A stretch of DNA of 64,000 nt from Stenotrophomonas lactitubi (GTDB lineage Bacteria; Pseudomonadota; Gammaproteobacteria; Xanthomonadales; Xanthomonadaceae). The DNA lies in the NCBI RefSeq assembly GCF_002803515.1, contig NZ_PHQX01000001.1, positions 2,294,001-2,358,000 on the forward strand, in the 5' to 3' direction. The translations under genes were made by a program, and so were the position numbers. Of the stretch, positions 51,132 to 59,902 are shown piece after piece (the stretch's first letter is position 1; each line of letters starts with the position of its first letter). The notes below the pieces were generated by a model, which saw nothing but the letters and a program-made list of their open reading frames with translations, did not search any database and was not told the origin of the DNA.

Positions 51132-51806
51132 ATGCACATCCTGTTGATCGAAGACGAAGCCGAACTCGCCACCGCCCTCAAGTCTGCCCTGCAGCGCGAG
51201 CGCTATGTGGTGGACCTGGCCAATACCTTGGCACTGGCCCGGGAGGCGGCGCTGTGCGGCCTGCACGATCTGGTGCTGCTGGACCGCACCCTGCCCGATG
51301 GCGATGGCCTGGCGTTGATTTCCCTGCTGCGCGAGCGCAACCCCGGGGTGCCGATCATCGTGCTGAGCGCGCTGGGCCAGTTGCCGGACCGGATTGCCGG
51401 GCTGGATGAAGGCGCCGATGACTACCTGGCCAAACCCTTCGCGCTGGAGGAACTGTTCGCACGGATCCGTGCTGCGGGCCGTCGCCCAAGCGGATTGCAG
51501 GTGGAGTCCATCAGCATCGGCCGATTGGTGTTCGACCCCGCCTCTGGCGAGGCCAGTGTGGGCGGCCAGCGGCTGGAGCTGCCGCGGCGCGAGATCCGGG
51601 TGCTGGCCGTCCTCGCACGGCGCCTGGGTCGCACCGTGCTGCGCGAATCCATCGAGATGGCGGTGTATGGCTTCGACGACGGCATCCATTCCAACACGCT
51701 GGATTCACACGTCTCGCGCCTGCGCCGAAAACTGGCTGACGCCGATGCCGGCGTGGAGATCCACGCCATTCGCGGGGTTGGCTATCTGATGCGGGAAAGC
51801 AAGTGA
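51132..51806 (+). CDS. OmpR-family response regulator
   Basis: 224 residues from ATG 51132 (MHILLIEDEAELATALKSAL). The receiver domain has acidic residues IEDEA and phospho-acceptor Asp51 (DLVLLDRTLPDG), then VLSALGQLPDRI and Lys in LAKPFALEEL. The winged-helix output domain includes LPRREIRVLAVLARRLGRTV and IHSNTLDSHVSRLRRKLADA. It overlaps the histidine kinase gene (TGATG). Its closeness to the macA/macB-like genes suggests, but does not show, that it governs them. Confidence 0.94.
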   Translation: MHILLIEDEAELATALKSALQRERYVVDLANTLALAREAALCGLHDLVLLDRTLPDGDGLALISLLRERNPGVPIIVLSALGQLPDRIAGLDEGADDYLAKPFALEELFARIRAAGRRPSGLQVESISIGRLVFDPASGEASVGGQRLELPRREIRVLAVLARRLGRTVLRESIEMAVYGFDDGIHSNTLDSHVSRLRRKLADADAGVEIHAIRGVGYLMRESK

Positions 51807-53155
51807 TGGCGCGTCGCCCGTCGTTGAAGCGCCCACTGATCGTCAAGACGCTGATCTACCAGTTGCTGGCCCTGCTGGTGGCGTTCTTCGCCCTGCTGAT
51901 GGTGCTCGTTCGTGCCGACAGCGGTGGCTACTACACCATCCAGACCTTCGCACCGGTGGCCGCCGAGGCAGTGCACCGCGACCGCAATGGTGAACTGTAC
52001 GTGCAGCACACGCCGGAGCTGGCCGAACTGCTGAAGATCGTCCCCGGTGCGTGGTTCATCGCCGAGGACGAGCATGGGCACCACGTCACCTTCGGCCATG
52101 TGCCACCGGCCTATGCCTCGCTGGTCGGCGCCCTCGATGGCATCCCCTATGGCGACCTGCGCGGGCGTGATCGCAGCGATGGCCTGGCGGTGGTGGTACG
52201 CCAGCACAGTGGGCCGGCCGGCAAGCTGACCATCATGGCGCATGGCGAAACCGATTCGCTGACCATGCAGATGGCGTTGGCCGCGCACATCATCACGCTG
52301 CCGATCTTCCTGCTGCTGGGCCTGGCCACCATCATCCTCACGCCGATCATCGTGCGACGGGCACTGGCCGGTGTCGAGCGCATCGCGCAGGAAGCCCGCA
52401 ATATTTCGGCCAGCCGTCGCGGCATCCGTCTGACCGAGACCGCCGTGCCGGTGGAGATCGCGCCGCTGGTGACCGCCGTCAACGATGCCTTGGGCCGGTT
52501 GGATGAAGGACACGAGCGGCAACGCCGTTTCATCGCCGCAGCGGCGCATGAGTTGCGCACCCCGATCGCGATCCTGCGGGTAAAGATCGATGCCGCTGAT
52601 GATTCGACCTCGCGCAGCCTGGCGGTGGAAGTCGCGCGTCTGGCGACGCTGGCCGAGCAACTGCTGGACCTGCACCGCATGGAAGAGGACGGCCCGAAGG
52701 AAACCCTCAACCTGGCCCGGGTGGCCAAACGGGTGGCGGCCGACCTGGCACCGCTGCTGATCCAGTCGGACAAGACCGTGGCAGTCGCGGTGGAACCGCA
52801 CTTCCCGGTGCTGGGAGAAGCTGGTGCGGTGGAACGGGTGATCTCCAACCTGGTGCTGAATGCCGCCGAGCATGGTGGCCGCCATATCATCGTGCGGGTG
52901 CAGGGCAGCTGCCTGGAGGTGGAAGACGATGGCCCCGGCATTCCGGTCGACCAGCGCGAACGCGTGTTCGAGCCGTTCCAGCGGCTGCGTCCGCGTCAGA
53001 CCGGCGCGGGCCTGGGACTGAACCTGGTGCGGCAGGTGATCGACCGTCACGGTGGCCACGTCACGATTCTGGATGCCCCCGGTGGTGGCGCGCTGATCCG
53101 CGTCGAGTTTCCGCTGCATCCGGGCGTCACCTCGGCACCGCCGGTAGAGCACTGA
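51806..53155 (+). CDS. Sensor histidine kinase
   Basis: 449 residues from ATG 51806, overlapping the regulator stop. Two helices border a periplasmic domain: residues 14-34 (VKTLIYQLLALLVAFFALLM) and 157-182 (ALAAHIITLPIFLLLGLATI). The HAMP region follows. The phospho-acceptor is His248 in RRFIAAAAHELRTPIAILRV. The N box VISNLVLNAAEHGG, DDGPGIP and GAGLGLNLVRQVIDRHGG complete the ATPase domain. The periplasmic part (about 120 residues) has no recognised ligand-binding fold. Confidence 0.94.
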   Translation: MARRPSLKRPLIVKTLIYQLLALLVAFFALLMVLVRADSGGYYTIQTFAPVAAEAVHRDRNGELYVQHTPELAELLKIVPGAWFIAEDEHGHHVTFGHVPPAYASLVGALDGIPYGDLRGRDRSDGLAVVVRQHSGPAGKLTIMAHGETDSLTMQMALAAHIITLPIFLLLGLATIILTPIIVRRALAGVERIAQEARNISASRRGIRLTETAVPVEIAPLVTAVNDALGRLDEGHERQRRFIAAAAHELRTPIAILRVKIDAADDSTSRSLAVEVARLATLAEQLLDLHRMEEDGPKETLNLARVAKRVAADLAPLLIQSDKTVAVAVEPHFPVLGEAGAVERVISNLVLNAAEHGGRHIIVRVQGSCLEVEDDGPGIPVDQRERVFEPFQRLRPRQTGAGLGLNLVRQVIDRHGGHVTILDAPGGGALIRVEFPLHPGVTSAPPVEH

Positions 53156-53299
53156 AGGCGCCCACACATCCGTGACTGCCGCCTGCCCATGCGCAGCAGA
53201 CAGCGGCGCTAGGCAAGGTTGCGGCAATGTTCGCTGCGCAGCATCGGACCGATGGCATCTGTGATGCCATCGCGTTCCGTCCTGACAGGAAGCCTGCAC

Positions 53300-53899
53300 G
53301 TGACCGAAGGAGTTTCTCCCTCCTCCTCTTCTGCCCGATTCCGCGCGACGCCGGCCACATCCGGCTTGACCGCGGCTGCGTGGAATCGACGCTCGCGTGC
53401 CGATCGTACGCGCGCGCTGCCGCATTGGCCGCGCTGGCTGCGCGTGATACCCGCAGCGAATCGCCCGGACGTGCTGATGCGTGTGTTTGCCGTGCTGTTC
53501 CTGCTGCTGCCGGGCGTTGCGCTGGTGATCTCGACGCAACGCCATGCCCATGCAGCCATGGCCAGCGCCGTGCTGTTCTTCGTCGTCGCGCATGCCGCGC
53601 TGCATGCGCTGTCGGCATGGCGATCAACCACATCGCGGCTGCTCCCCGTACCTCTGCGCTACATCGACAGGCACGCGGCCTGGACGATGCTGGGCAGCGC
53701 GTGGGTACCCTTGGCGATACAAGGCGTGCACACGCAGCCGACCAGTACGCTTTCCATCGTGGGGCTGGTGATCGGCGCGCTGTGTCAGCTCTGCAGCGTA
53801 CGTGTGGCTGCCGACCGCCTGCGTAACGTGCTGCTGGTGCTGGGCAGCGCCTTACAGTTCATCGCAGTAGCGCTTCTCAGCAGCATGGCCGCGGGCTGA
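53300..53899 (+). CDS. Five-helix membrane protein of unknown function
   Basis: About 199 residues. I use GTG 53300 (VTEGVSPSSSSARFRATPAT) because GGAAG precedes it and the frame further upstream does not look coding; the start is uncertain. A basic N-terminal region of about 60 residues is followed by hydrophobic segments: VLMRVFAVLFLLLPGVALVI, MASAVLFFVVAHAALHALSA, WTMLGSAWVPLAIQG, LSIVGLVIGALCQLCSV and VLLVLGSALQFIAVALLSSM. No family recognised. It lies between the sensor kinase and macA, with about 135 bp before the latter. Confidence 0.65.
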   Translation: MTEGVSPSSSSARFRATPATSGLTAAAWNRRSRADRTRALPHWPRWLRVIPAANRPDVLMRVFAVLFLLLPGVALVISTQRHAHAAMASAVLFFVVAHAALHALSAWRSTTSRLLPVPLRYIDRHAAWTMLGSAWVPLAIQGVHTQPTSTLSIVGLVIGALCQLCSVRVAADRLRNVLLVLGSALQFIAVALLSSMAAG

Positions 53900-54035
53900 C
53901 AACCACAGCACCGCCGCAAGGTTCACGCAATCCAGCACCTCGAGACTCGACGGCCATCCACGCCCGGCACCCGGCGCGTGCATCCCTACTGCCGCGAGGA
54001 CCACCGATGACCTATCCCCTCTGGATGCCGTGCCG

Positions 54036-55226
54036 ATGAGCACCGCACCGCGCAAGCACCGCCGACTGCTTATCATCGCTGGTGCCGTACTGTGCACTTC
54101 CATTGCCGCTTGGCTCTGGCTGCGACCAGCGCCGCCGCCACCGCTGCAGCTCGCGCCCGTGGTACGTGGAAACATCGAACAGGTGGTGGAAGCCACCGGC
54201 ACCCTGAAGCCATCGCGACTGGTGAGCGTGGGTGCGCAGGTCTCCGGTCGCATCGAAACACTGCACGTGAAGCTGGGCGACAAGGTAAAGGCAGGCGATC
54301 CGATTGCTGACATCGATTCGCGTACCCAACGCAATGCACTGCTGAGTGCGCAGGCGGCACAGCGCACCGCACGCGCCAATCGCGATGCATTGGCCACCGA
54401 TCTGCGCCAGTACGAACTGACCCTGCAGCGGCAGCAGCAACTGGTGACATCGCAGCTGGTGGCACGTGCCGACTTCGATGCTGCAAAGGCCAAGGTGGAC
54501 GCGACCCGCGAGCAGATCACCGCGCTGGACGGTGAGATCGTGCAGCGGCAGACCGACGTGGACATCGCGCAGACCAACCTGGAGTACACCCGCATCACCG
54601 CCCCCACCGACGGCACGGTGCTGGCGGTCGTCGCCCGCCAGGGTCAGACGGTGAATGCAGTACAGAGCGCACCGACCATCGTCATGCTGGGCAACCAGGA
54701 CGTGATGACCGTCTATGCCGAGATCTCCGAGGCCGATGTTGTGCACACCACGGTCGGCCAGGAGGCTTTCTTCACCATCCTGGGCGATGCGGGCCGCCGC
54801 TACAGCAGCACCCTGCGCGACATCGCGCCAGCGCCCGAATCGATCACCAACGAAGATACGTCCAGCCTCGCGTCGCCAACGCTTTCCGGTGGCAGTCGTA
54901 CAGCCATGTACTACAACGGCCAGTTCGACGTGGACAACACCGACGGCCGCCTGCGCAGCTACATGACCGCGCAGGTACGCATCGTACTCGGCCGTGCCCA
55001 CAACGTGCTGACCATTCCCTCCGCTGCCTTGGGTGCGCGGGCTGGTGACGGCAGCTACACCGTGCAGGTGCGTGGCGCAGATGGGCGCGCCGTGGCGCGG
55101 CGTATCACCATCGGACTGGATGACCAGATCCAGGTGGAAGTGCGCGGCGGCTTGAAGGAAAGCGATCAGGTGGTGCTAACGCAGGCCAGCGACGAAGCCG
55201 CCACCGCTCCCACGCAGCCCCGATGA
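54036..55226 (+). CDS. macA: MacA-like periplasmic adaptor (RND/HlyD family)
   Basis: 396 residues from ATG 54036. An N-terminal membrane anchor (LLIIAGAVLCTSIAAWLWLR) precedes the lipoyl/beta-barrel parts: QVVEATGTLKPSRLVSVGAQ, then VSGRIETLHVKLGDKVKAGD, a helical hairpin (QLVTSQLVARADFDAAKAKV), and LEYTRITAPTDGTVLAVVAR. The order and length match MacA. It overlaps macB by four bases and forms a tripartite pump with MacB and a TolC-type channel encoded elsewhere. Confidence 0.92.
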   Translation: MSTAPRKHRRLLIIAGAVLCTSIAAWLWLRPAPPPPLQLAPVVRGNIEQVVEATGTLKPSRLVSVGAQVSGRIETLHVKLGDKVKAGDPIADIDSRTQRNALLSAQAAQRTARANRDALATDLRQYELTLQRQQQLVTSQLVARADFDAAKAKVDATREQITALDGEIVQRQTDVDIAQTNLEYTRITAPTDGTVLAVVARQGQTVNAVQSAPTIVMLGNQDVMTVYAEISEADVVHTTVGQEAFFTILGDAGRRYSSTLRDIAPAPESITNEDTSSLASPTLSGGSRTAMYYNGQFDVDNTDGRLRSYMTAQVRIVLGRAHNVLTIPSAALGARAGDGSYTVQVRGADGRAVARRITIGLDDQIQVEVRGGLKESDQVVLTQASDEAATAPTQPR

Positions 55227-57187
55227 ACGCAGCCATGAGCGAGCCATTGCTGAGCGTGCGTGGGGTGCGCCGTGAATTCGCCGCCGGTGAACAGACCCTG
55301 GTGGTACTGGACGGCGTGGACCTGGACATCCGCGCCGGTGAACTGGTGGCCATCGTCGGCCAGTCGGGCTCGGGCAAGTCCACGCTGATGAACATTCTCG
55401 GCTGCCTTGATCGGCCCTCTGCGGGCACGTACCAGATTGCCGGCCGGGAAACCGCGCAGATGTCGCCCGACGAGCTGGCCGAGCTGCGCCGCGAACACTT
55501 CGGCTTCATCTTCCAGCGCTACCACCTGCTGACCGACCTGACCGCGTTGAGCAATGTGGAAGTGCCAGCGATCTACGCCGGCATGCCCGCCGCTGAGCGC
55601 CACGCACGGGCGGCCGAACTGCTGGCGCGGCTGGGCCTGGGTGAACGCATGCAGCATCTGCCCGGCGAGCTTTCGGGTGGCCAGCAGCAGCGCGTGTCGA
55701 TTGCCCGCGCACTGATGAATGGTGGCGCGGTGATCTTCGCTGACGAACCTACCGGCGCGCTGGATACACAGTCGGGCAAGGAAGTGATGAAGATCCTCGG
55801 CGAACTGCACGCCGAAGGCCACACGGTGGTGCTGGTGACCCATGACATGGCCGTGGCCGAACACGCTCAGCGCATCATCGAGATCCGCGATGGGCGGATT
55901 GTCGAAGATCGTGCCACGGCTACCGCGTCGGCAGCGGCCGTGGCGCCGACCGCTCTGCCGCAACGCGGCGATGGCAGCGGCTGGCAGGCCATGCGCGATC
56001 GCTTCGCCGAAGCCTTCCGCATGGCCTTGCGCGCCATGAATGCACATCGCATGCGCACCTTCCTGACCATGCTCGGCATCATCATCGGCATCGCCTCGGT
56101 GGTGTCGGTGGTCGCGCTGGGTACGGGCGCGCGTCAGGCCATCCTGTCCAACATCTCTTCGCTGGGCACCAGCACCATCGAGATCTATCCCGGCTCCGGC
56201 TTTGGCGATCTGCAAGCGGCACGGGTGGAGACCCTCACTCCTGGCGACAGCGCGGCCCTGGCCGGGCAACCGTTCGTGGACAGCGCCACTCCCGGCGTGG
56301 CCACCACGGGCACCGCCCTGCGCGGCAACCGTTCGGCCAGCGTGCAGGTGCAGGGCGTCAGCGAACAGTACTTCCGCGTACATGGATTGAAGCTGGGGGA
56401 AGGCGCCTTCTTTGGCACACCCGGTGTGGCTGGCTACCAGCAGGTGGCGATCATTGATGCCAACACGCGTGCGCACTTCTTCGCCGCAGCCGAGAACCCC
56501 ATCGGGCAGACCCTGCTGCTGGGCAACGTGCCGGTGCGCGTGGTGGGTGTGGTGAAGAAGGATGCTGGCGCGGCCGGCGACACCTCGCTGCTACGGGTAT
56601 GGATGCCCTACACCACGGCCATGGCGCGGATGCTGGGCCAGAGCCATGTGTCCAGCATCACCGTGCGCGTATCCGATGCGATCAGCATGGAAGCGGCCGA
56701 GCAGGCCATTGCGCGCTTGCTCACGCGCCGCCATGGCAGCACCGACTTCTACATGAGCAACAACGCGCAGATCCGCCAGTCGATCGAACAGACCACCGGC
56801 ATCCTCACCATGATGATCAGCTCCATTGCGGCCATTGCATTGGTAGTGGGCGGTATAGGAGTGATGAACATCATGCTGGTGTCGGTGACCGAGCGCACTC
56901 GCGAGATCGGCGTACGCATGGCGGTGGGCGCGCGCCGCAGCGACATCCTGCAGCAGTTCCTGATCGAGTCGGTGCTGGTATGCCTGCTTGGTGGTGTGCT
57001 GGGTATTGGTGTGGCATTGCTGCTGGGCGCGGTGCTGGCACTGGCCGACGTAGGCTTCAGCCTGGTGTTCTCGGCGAGCTCAATCATCGCGGCCTTCGCG
57101 TGCTCCAGCCTGATCGGTATCGGCTTTGGTTTCCTGCCTGCACGTCGCGCGGCGCAGCTGGACCCGGTGGAAGCACTGGTCCGGTAG
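55223..57187 (+). CDS. macB: MacB-like ABC transporter (ATPase plus permease)
   Basis: 654 residues from ATG 55223. The ATPase domain has Walker [10 protein letters not shown] (46-54), signature LSGGQQQR (about 150-157) and Walker [14 protein letters not shown] helix near 275 ([20 protein letters not shown]) begins the MacB permease. The large periplasmic domain (about 295-520) follows, with [20 protein letters not shown]. The last three helices include [20 protein letters not shown] and [20 protein letters not shown]. Likely substrates are macrolides, lipopeptides or lipoproteins; none is shown here. Confidence 0.94.
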   Translation: MNAAMSEPLLSVRGVRREFAAGEQTLVVLDGVDLDIRAGELVAIVGQSGSGKSTLMNILGCLDRPSAGTYQIAGRETAQMSPDELAELRREHFGFIFQRYHLLTDLTALSNVEVPAIYAGMPAAERHARAAELLARLGLGERMQHLPGELSGGQQQRVSIARALMNGGAVIFADEPTGALDTQSGKEVMKILGELHAEGHTVVLVTHDMAVAEHAQRIIEIRDGRIVEDRATATASAAAVAPTALPQRGDGSGWQAMRDRFAEAFRMALRAMNAHRMRTFLTMLGIIIGIASVVSVVALGTGARQAILSNISSLGTSTIEIYPGSGFGDLQAARVETLTPGDSAALAGQPFVDSATPGVATTGTALRGNRSASVQVQGVSEQYFRVHGLKLGEGAFFGTPGVAGYQQVAIIDANTRAHFFAAAENPIGQTLLLGNVPVRVVGVVKKDAGAAGDTSLLRVWMPYTTAMARMLGQSHVSSITVRVSDAISMEAAEQAIARLLTRRHGSTDFYMSNNAQIRQSIEQTTGILTMMISSIAAIALVVGGIGVMNIMLVSVTERTREIGVRMAVGARRSDILQQFLIESVLVCLLGGVLGIGVALLLGAVLALADVGFSLVFSASSIIAAFACSSLIGIGFGFLPARRAAQLDPVEALVR

Positions 57188-57277
57188 TCACTGCAATTGC
57201 CTGCGGTGACGGCAGGTTCGCGCAATGTCCGCGGTGTGTACTGCAGCTACCGACGATGTCCGCACAGGAGCTGGACG

Positions 57278-57676
57278 ATGTTTCTGAAAACAGGAAGGAC
57301 TGCACTGCTGCTGGCAGCAGCCGCACAACTACTGGTGCTGATGCCCTACTCCGGCGACGCCCATGCGCAGCGTGGCGACCGCTACAACCCGCAGTGGAAC
57401 CAGGACTATCGCGACCGCGAACGCGATGACTGGCAGCGCCGAGAGCGCGAGCGGGAGCGCGACCGCGAACGTGAGCGCCGGCACGACGCCAAGACCACAG
57501 GCGTGGTGGTGGGCGTAGTGGGTGCGGCCGTGGTGGCTGGCGTGATCGCGGCGGCGGCAAAGCGCGAGCGCGAAACCCGCGAGCGTGCCGACTACTGCAT
57601 GAACCGCTACGGCAACTACGACCGCCGCACTGACAGCTATCGCGACCGCGATGGCTACACCTACCCCTGCCGCTGA
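57278..57676 (+). CDS. Exported Arg/Glu-rich protein with BA14K-like C-terminus
   Basis: 132 residues from ATG 57278, with a signal peptide (MFLKTGRTALLLAAAAQLLV, cut near AHAQ). A highly charged stretch (RDRERDDWQRRERERERDRE) precedes a glycine-rich helix TTGVVVGVVGAAVVAGVIAA. The end DYCMNRYGNYDRRTDSYRDR then DGYTYPCR matches BA14K-type proteins (YCxxRYxSYDxxxxxYxxxxGxxxPC). The function is not known; BA14K proteins are lectin-like or envelope-associated. The helix could anchor it. Confidence 0.8.
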   Translation: MFLKTGRTALLLAAAAQLLVLMPYSGDAHAQRGDRYNPQWNQDYRDRERDDWQRRERERERDRERERRHDAKTTGVVVGVVGAAVVAGVIAAAAKRERETRERADYCMNRYGNYDRRTDSYRDRDGYTYPCR

Positions 57677-57703
57677 TCTCCCCTCATTGAAGGATTACAC
57701 GCA

Positions 57704-58087
57704 ATGCGTATGAACAAGATCGCTCTGCTGATCGCGCTGTGCGCCATGCCGCTGATTGCACAGGCCGCGCCCGCCGACCCGAAACAGGCCTATATCGATT
57801 CCACGTTCACTGCGATGGACAGCAACAAGGACGGTCGCGTCGACAAGGCCGAATTCAGCGCCTATCAGCAGGCGCGCTTCAGCAAGCAGGCAGACTCGAT
57901 CGATGCCGCGTTCGCTGCGATGGACAAGAACAAGGACGGGAAGATCAGCAAGGAAGAAGCGACCGTGGTGCCGGAGATCGCGAAGTACTTCACGGGGCTG
58001 GACACCGATGGTGATGGCTATCTGTCACTGAAGGAAATGCAACAGGCGATGGTGGCTGCGCAGACGGCGGATGCGCCGACAAAGTAA
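57704..58087 (+). CDS. Exported EF-hand calcium-binding protein
   Basis: 127 residues from ATG 57704, with a signal peptide (MRMNKIALLIALCAMPLIAQ then AAP). Three canonical EF-hand loops are present: DSNKDGRVDKAE (39-50), DKNKDGKISKEE (74-85) and DTDGDGYLSLKE (100-111). Each has Asp at 1, Asp or Asn at 3, Asp at 5, Gly at 6 and Glu at 12, so all should bind calcium. Periplasmic location implies external Ca2+ sensing or storage. It lies 27 bp after the preceding BA14K-like gene, perhaps in one unit. Confidence 0.9.
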   Translation: MRMNKIALLIALCAMPLIAQAAPADPKQAYIDSTFTAMDSNKDGRVDKAEFSAYQQARFSKQADSIDAAFAAMDKNKDGKISKEEATVVPEIAKYFTGLDTDGDGYLSLKEMQQAMVAAQTADAPTK

Positions 58088-58109
58088 GTCCCTGGTGTGG
58101 CGCTGACGT

Positions 58110-58139
58110 GATAGGTGCCCACCTGGGTGGTCACCTATC
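58110..58139. terminator. 14-bp stem-loop after the EF-hand gene
   Basis: GATAGGTGCCCACC pairs with GGTGGTCACCTATC with one mismatch around a TG loop. It lies 23 bp after the EF-hand stop. No T-run follows, so it is a probable 3' hairpin. The stretch 58140-58387 up to the next gene holds no recognised gene and presumably its promoter. Confidence 0.6.
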
Positions 58140-58387
58140 AACGCAATGAAACGCCGCCCGCTCAGGCGGTCATCTTCAAGAAGGTCGGCACTACCCGGTT
58201 CCAGTCGAGGTACTCAAGGAGGGCCATCAACGGCTGGCAACGATACCAGGCTGCAGCCCGCCCCGATTCAGGTATCCTTGCGCACAGTCAGCCACGCCTT
58301 TCTGCGACCGTTGCGGTGCAGCATCGACGTTGCGGACGAACACACGATTCACCATGGATGTTTCAACGTAGTCACAGGGGAAAATGG

Positions 58388-58954
58388 ATGAAGAAGTTCC
58401 TGTTCGCGGCGATCATCGCTGCGTCGCTGGTGGGTTGCACCACCAATCCGCCGCTCAATTTCTCGGTCCCGAACGTCGGGGTCAGCAGCAAGAAGATTGA
58501 TGGCGAGCTGAAATCGTTGACGGTCACGCTCGCACGTCCGGATGAAGCCAAGGGCAAGATTCCCGCACAGGCCCAGCACGAAGTCCCGCAGATGTGGCAG
58601 AACGCGCTGACCGAAGCACTGAACAAGATGGCTGTGTTCCGCGACGACGCGCCGGTGAAGTTGAGCCTGTCGGTGAAGATCCTGGCCATCGACATTCCCA
58701 GCTTCGGTGCCTCGATGACCACCAAGACGATCGCCCGCTACGAGCTGATCGATCGCGCAACCGGCAGCATCGTCTACACCCAGGATGTCAGCGCATCCGG
58801 CGAAGTTCCGTTCAACTATGCATTCGCAGGCGTGATCCGTGCCCGCGAGTCGATCAGTCGATCGGCACAGAACAACATTGCCCAGTTCCTGCAGGCTCTG
58901 GAAACGGTGGACATCTCCAAGCCGATGTTCCCGAACAAGCAGGAAGCACCGTGA
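58388..58954 (+). CDS. Lipoprotein of unknown function
   Basis: 188 residues from ATG 58388 (MKKFLFAAIIAASLVGCTTN, lipobox LVGC). The mature part is NFSVPNVGVSSKKIDGELKS LTVTLARPDEAKGKIP, then WQNALTEALNKMAVFRDDAP and LSLSVKILAIDIPSFGASMT TKTIARYELIDRATGSIVYT, a beta-strand-rich domain like those of outer-membrane assembly lipoproteins. It overlaps the following lipoprotein gene by four bases (GTGA), so the two may form a complex. No function is known to me. Confidence 0.85.
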   Translation: MKKFLFAAIIAASLVGCTTNPPLNFSVPNVGVSSKKIDGELKSLTVTLARPDEAKGKIPAQAQHEVPQMWQNALTEALNKMAVFRDDAPVKLSLSVKILAIDIPSFGASMTTKTIARYELIDRATGSIVYTQDVSASGEVPFNYAFAGVIRARESISRSAQNNIAQFLQALETVDISKPMFPNKQEAP

Positions 58955-59421
58955 AGCGCCTGCTGCTGACCGCATCCGCTGCCGTGATGCTGACTGCGTG
59001 CGCACCGAACGTGCGCACCGACAGCTATTCCATCGGCTCGGTGGGACAGGTCAACCGCACCGTCAGCGGCACAGTCATCAGCGTTCGTGCAGTCAGTATT
59101 GACGGTTCGCAGGGCGGTGGCGCCGTTGCCGGTGCTGCCGCTGGCGGCGTAGCCGGCTCCACCATCGGCGGCAGCGACCAGGCGGCGGCCATCGGCGCCA
59201 TTGGTGGCCTTGTGGTGGGTGCGATTGCCGGTGCGGCTTCCGAGCGCGCACTTTCGCAGGCCAAGGGCCTTGAGTACGTGGTGCAGACGGAGAACGGCAA
59301 CCTGATGACCGTCGTGCAGGGCCCCGATCCGGTATTCAGTGCCGGCATGCGGGTACTCGTATTGTATGGGTCGCCGTCGCGGATCATTGCCGATCCGCGT
59401 CAACCGAAGGCAACCCCGTAG
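58951..59421 (+). CDS. Glycine-zipper outer-membrane lipoprotein (SlyB/PagC-type)
   Basis: 156 residues from GTG 58951. The lipobox is LTAC (VKRLLLTASAAVMLTACAPN). A glycine zipper (GGGAVAGAAAGGVAGSTIGG, then GAIGGLVVGAIAGAASERAL) occupies residues 50-90 and resembles SlyB/Rickettsia 17-kDa antigen. The end VQTENGNLMTVVQGPDPVFS AGMRVLVLYGSPSRII is a small beta domain. It is translationally coupled to the lipoprotein before it and followed by a strong terminator. Confidence 0.9.
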   Translation: MKRLLLTASAAVMLTACAPNVRTDSYSIGSVGQVNRTVSGTVISVRAVSIDGSQGGGAVAGAAAGGVAGSTIGGSDQAAAIGAIGGLVVGAIAGAASERALSQAKGLEYVVQTENGNLMTVVQGPDPVFSAGMRVLVLYGSPSRIIADPRQPKATP

Positions 59422-59427
59422 AACCCA

Positions 59428-59454
59428 ACGACGCCCCTTGCTCAGGGGCGTCGT
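59428..59454 (+). terminator. Intrinsic terminator of the lipoprotein pair
   Basis: ACGACGCCCC and GGGGCGTCGT form a perfect 10-bp stem with loop TTGCTCA, followed by CATTTT. It lies just after the 59421 stop. Confidence 0.88.
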
Positions 59455-59498
59455 CATTTTCCAGGCACGTTTGAAGCTGCGAAAGGTTTCGTCAGCGA

Positions 59499-59717
59499 TC
59501 AGTCTTGCCAGCGGATCCGGCCCGGTACCAGCGCCAGGCGCCTTATCTCCCCTGGAGCAATGACGGTGCCATCCTCCATCTCGACGTGCATCCCGGAGAC
59601 GTCACCCTCGTATCCCTGCATGGCAGCGGTAACCAGAATCCTCAATGCACCCGTCCGGACATCGTAGCCGCCGGCGGTGTGCTTCAAGGTTCCCACGCTG
59701 TTCCAGTCAATTTCCAT
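59499..59717 (-). CDS. Small protein of unknown function
   Basis: 72 residues from ATG 59715-59717, with AAGG six bases ahead (MEIDWNSVGTLKHTAGGYDV). A longer frame starts seven codons earlier. A compact beta-rich pattern is seen (RTGALRILVTAAMQGYEGDV, MEDGTVIAPGEIRRLALVPG), without membrane segments. Not recognised. It is read against its neighbours and ends close after the terminator, so it is probably a lone gene. Confidence 0.6.
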   Translation of the reverse strand: MEIDWNSVGTLKHTAGGYDVRTGALRILVTAAMQGYEGDVSGMHVEMEDGTVIAPGEIRRLALVPGRIRWQD

Positions 59718-59902
59718 GACCAACCTTTGGATCCACACGCTTCATGCTGGCATACGCCATGTTACGGGGCGAAGCTGCGGCATGCAGTATGCGGGCACGC
59801 TACCCGCCTTTGGGTAATAGGCTACAAGCGACGTCAAGTCCCCTTATCATGAGGGATTGAGGGCCCAAGAGGCCCAATTGACGCTTGCAAGGCAGTATCT
59901 GG

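Noticed and set aside
51782..53605. 607-codon frame antisense to the sensor kinase
   Set aside because: Shadow of a two-component gene; His/Gln/Arg-rich without motifs.
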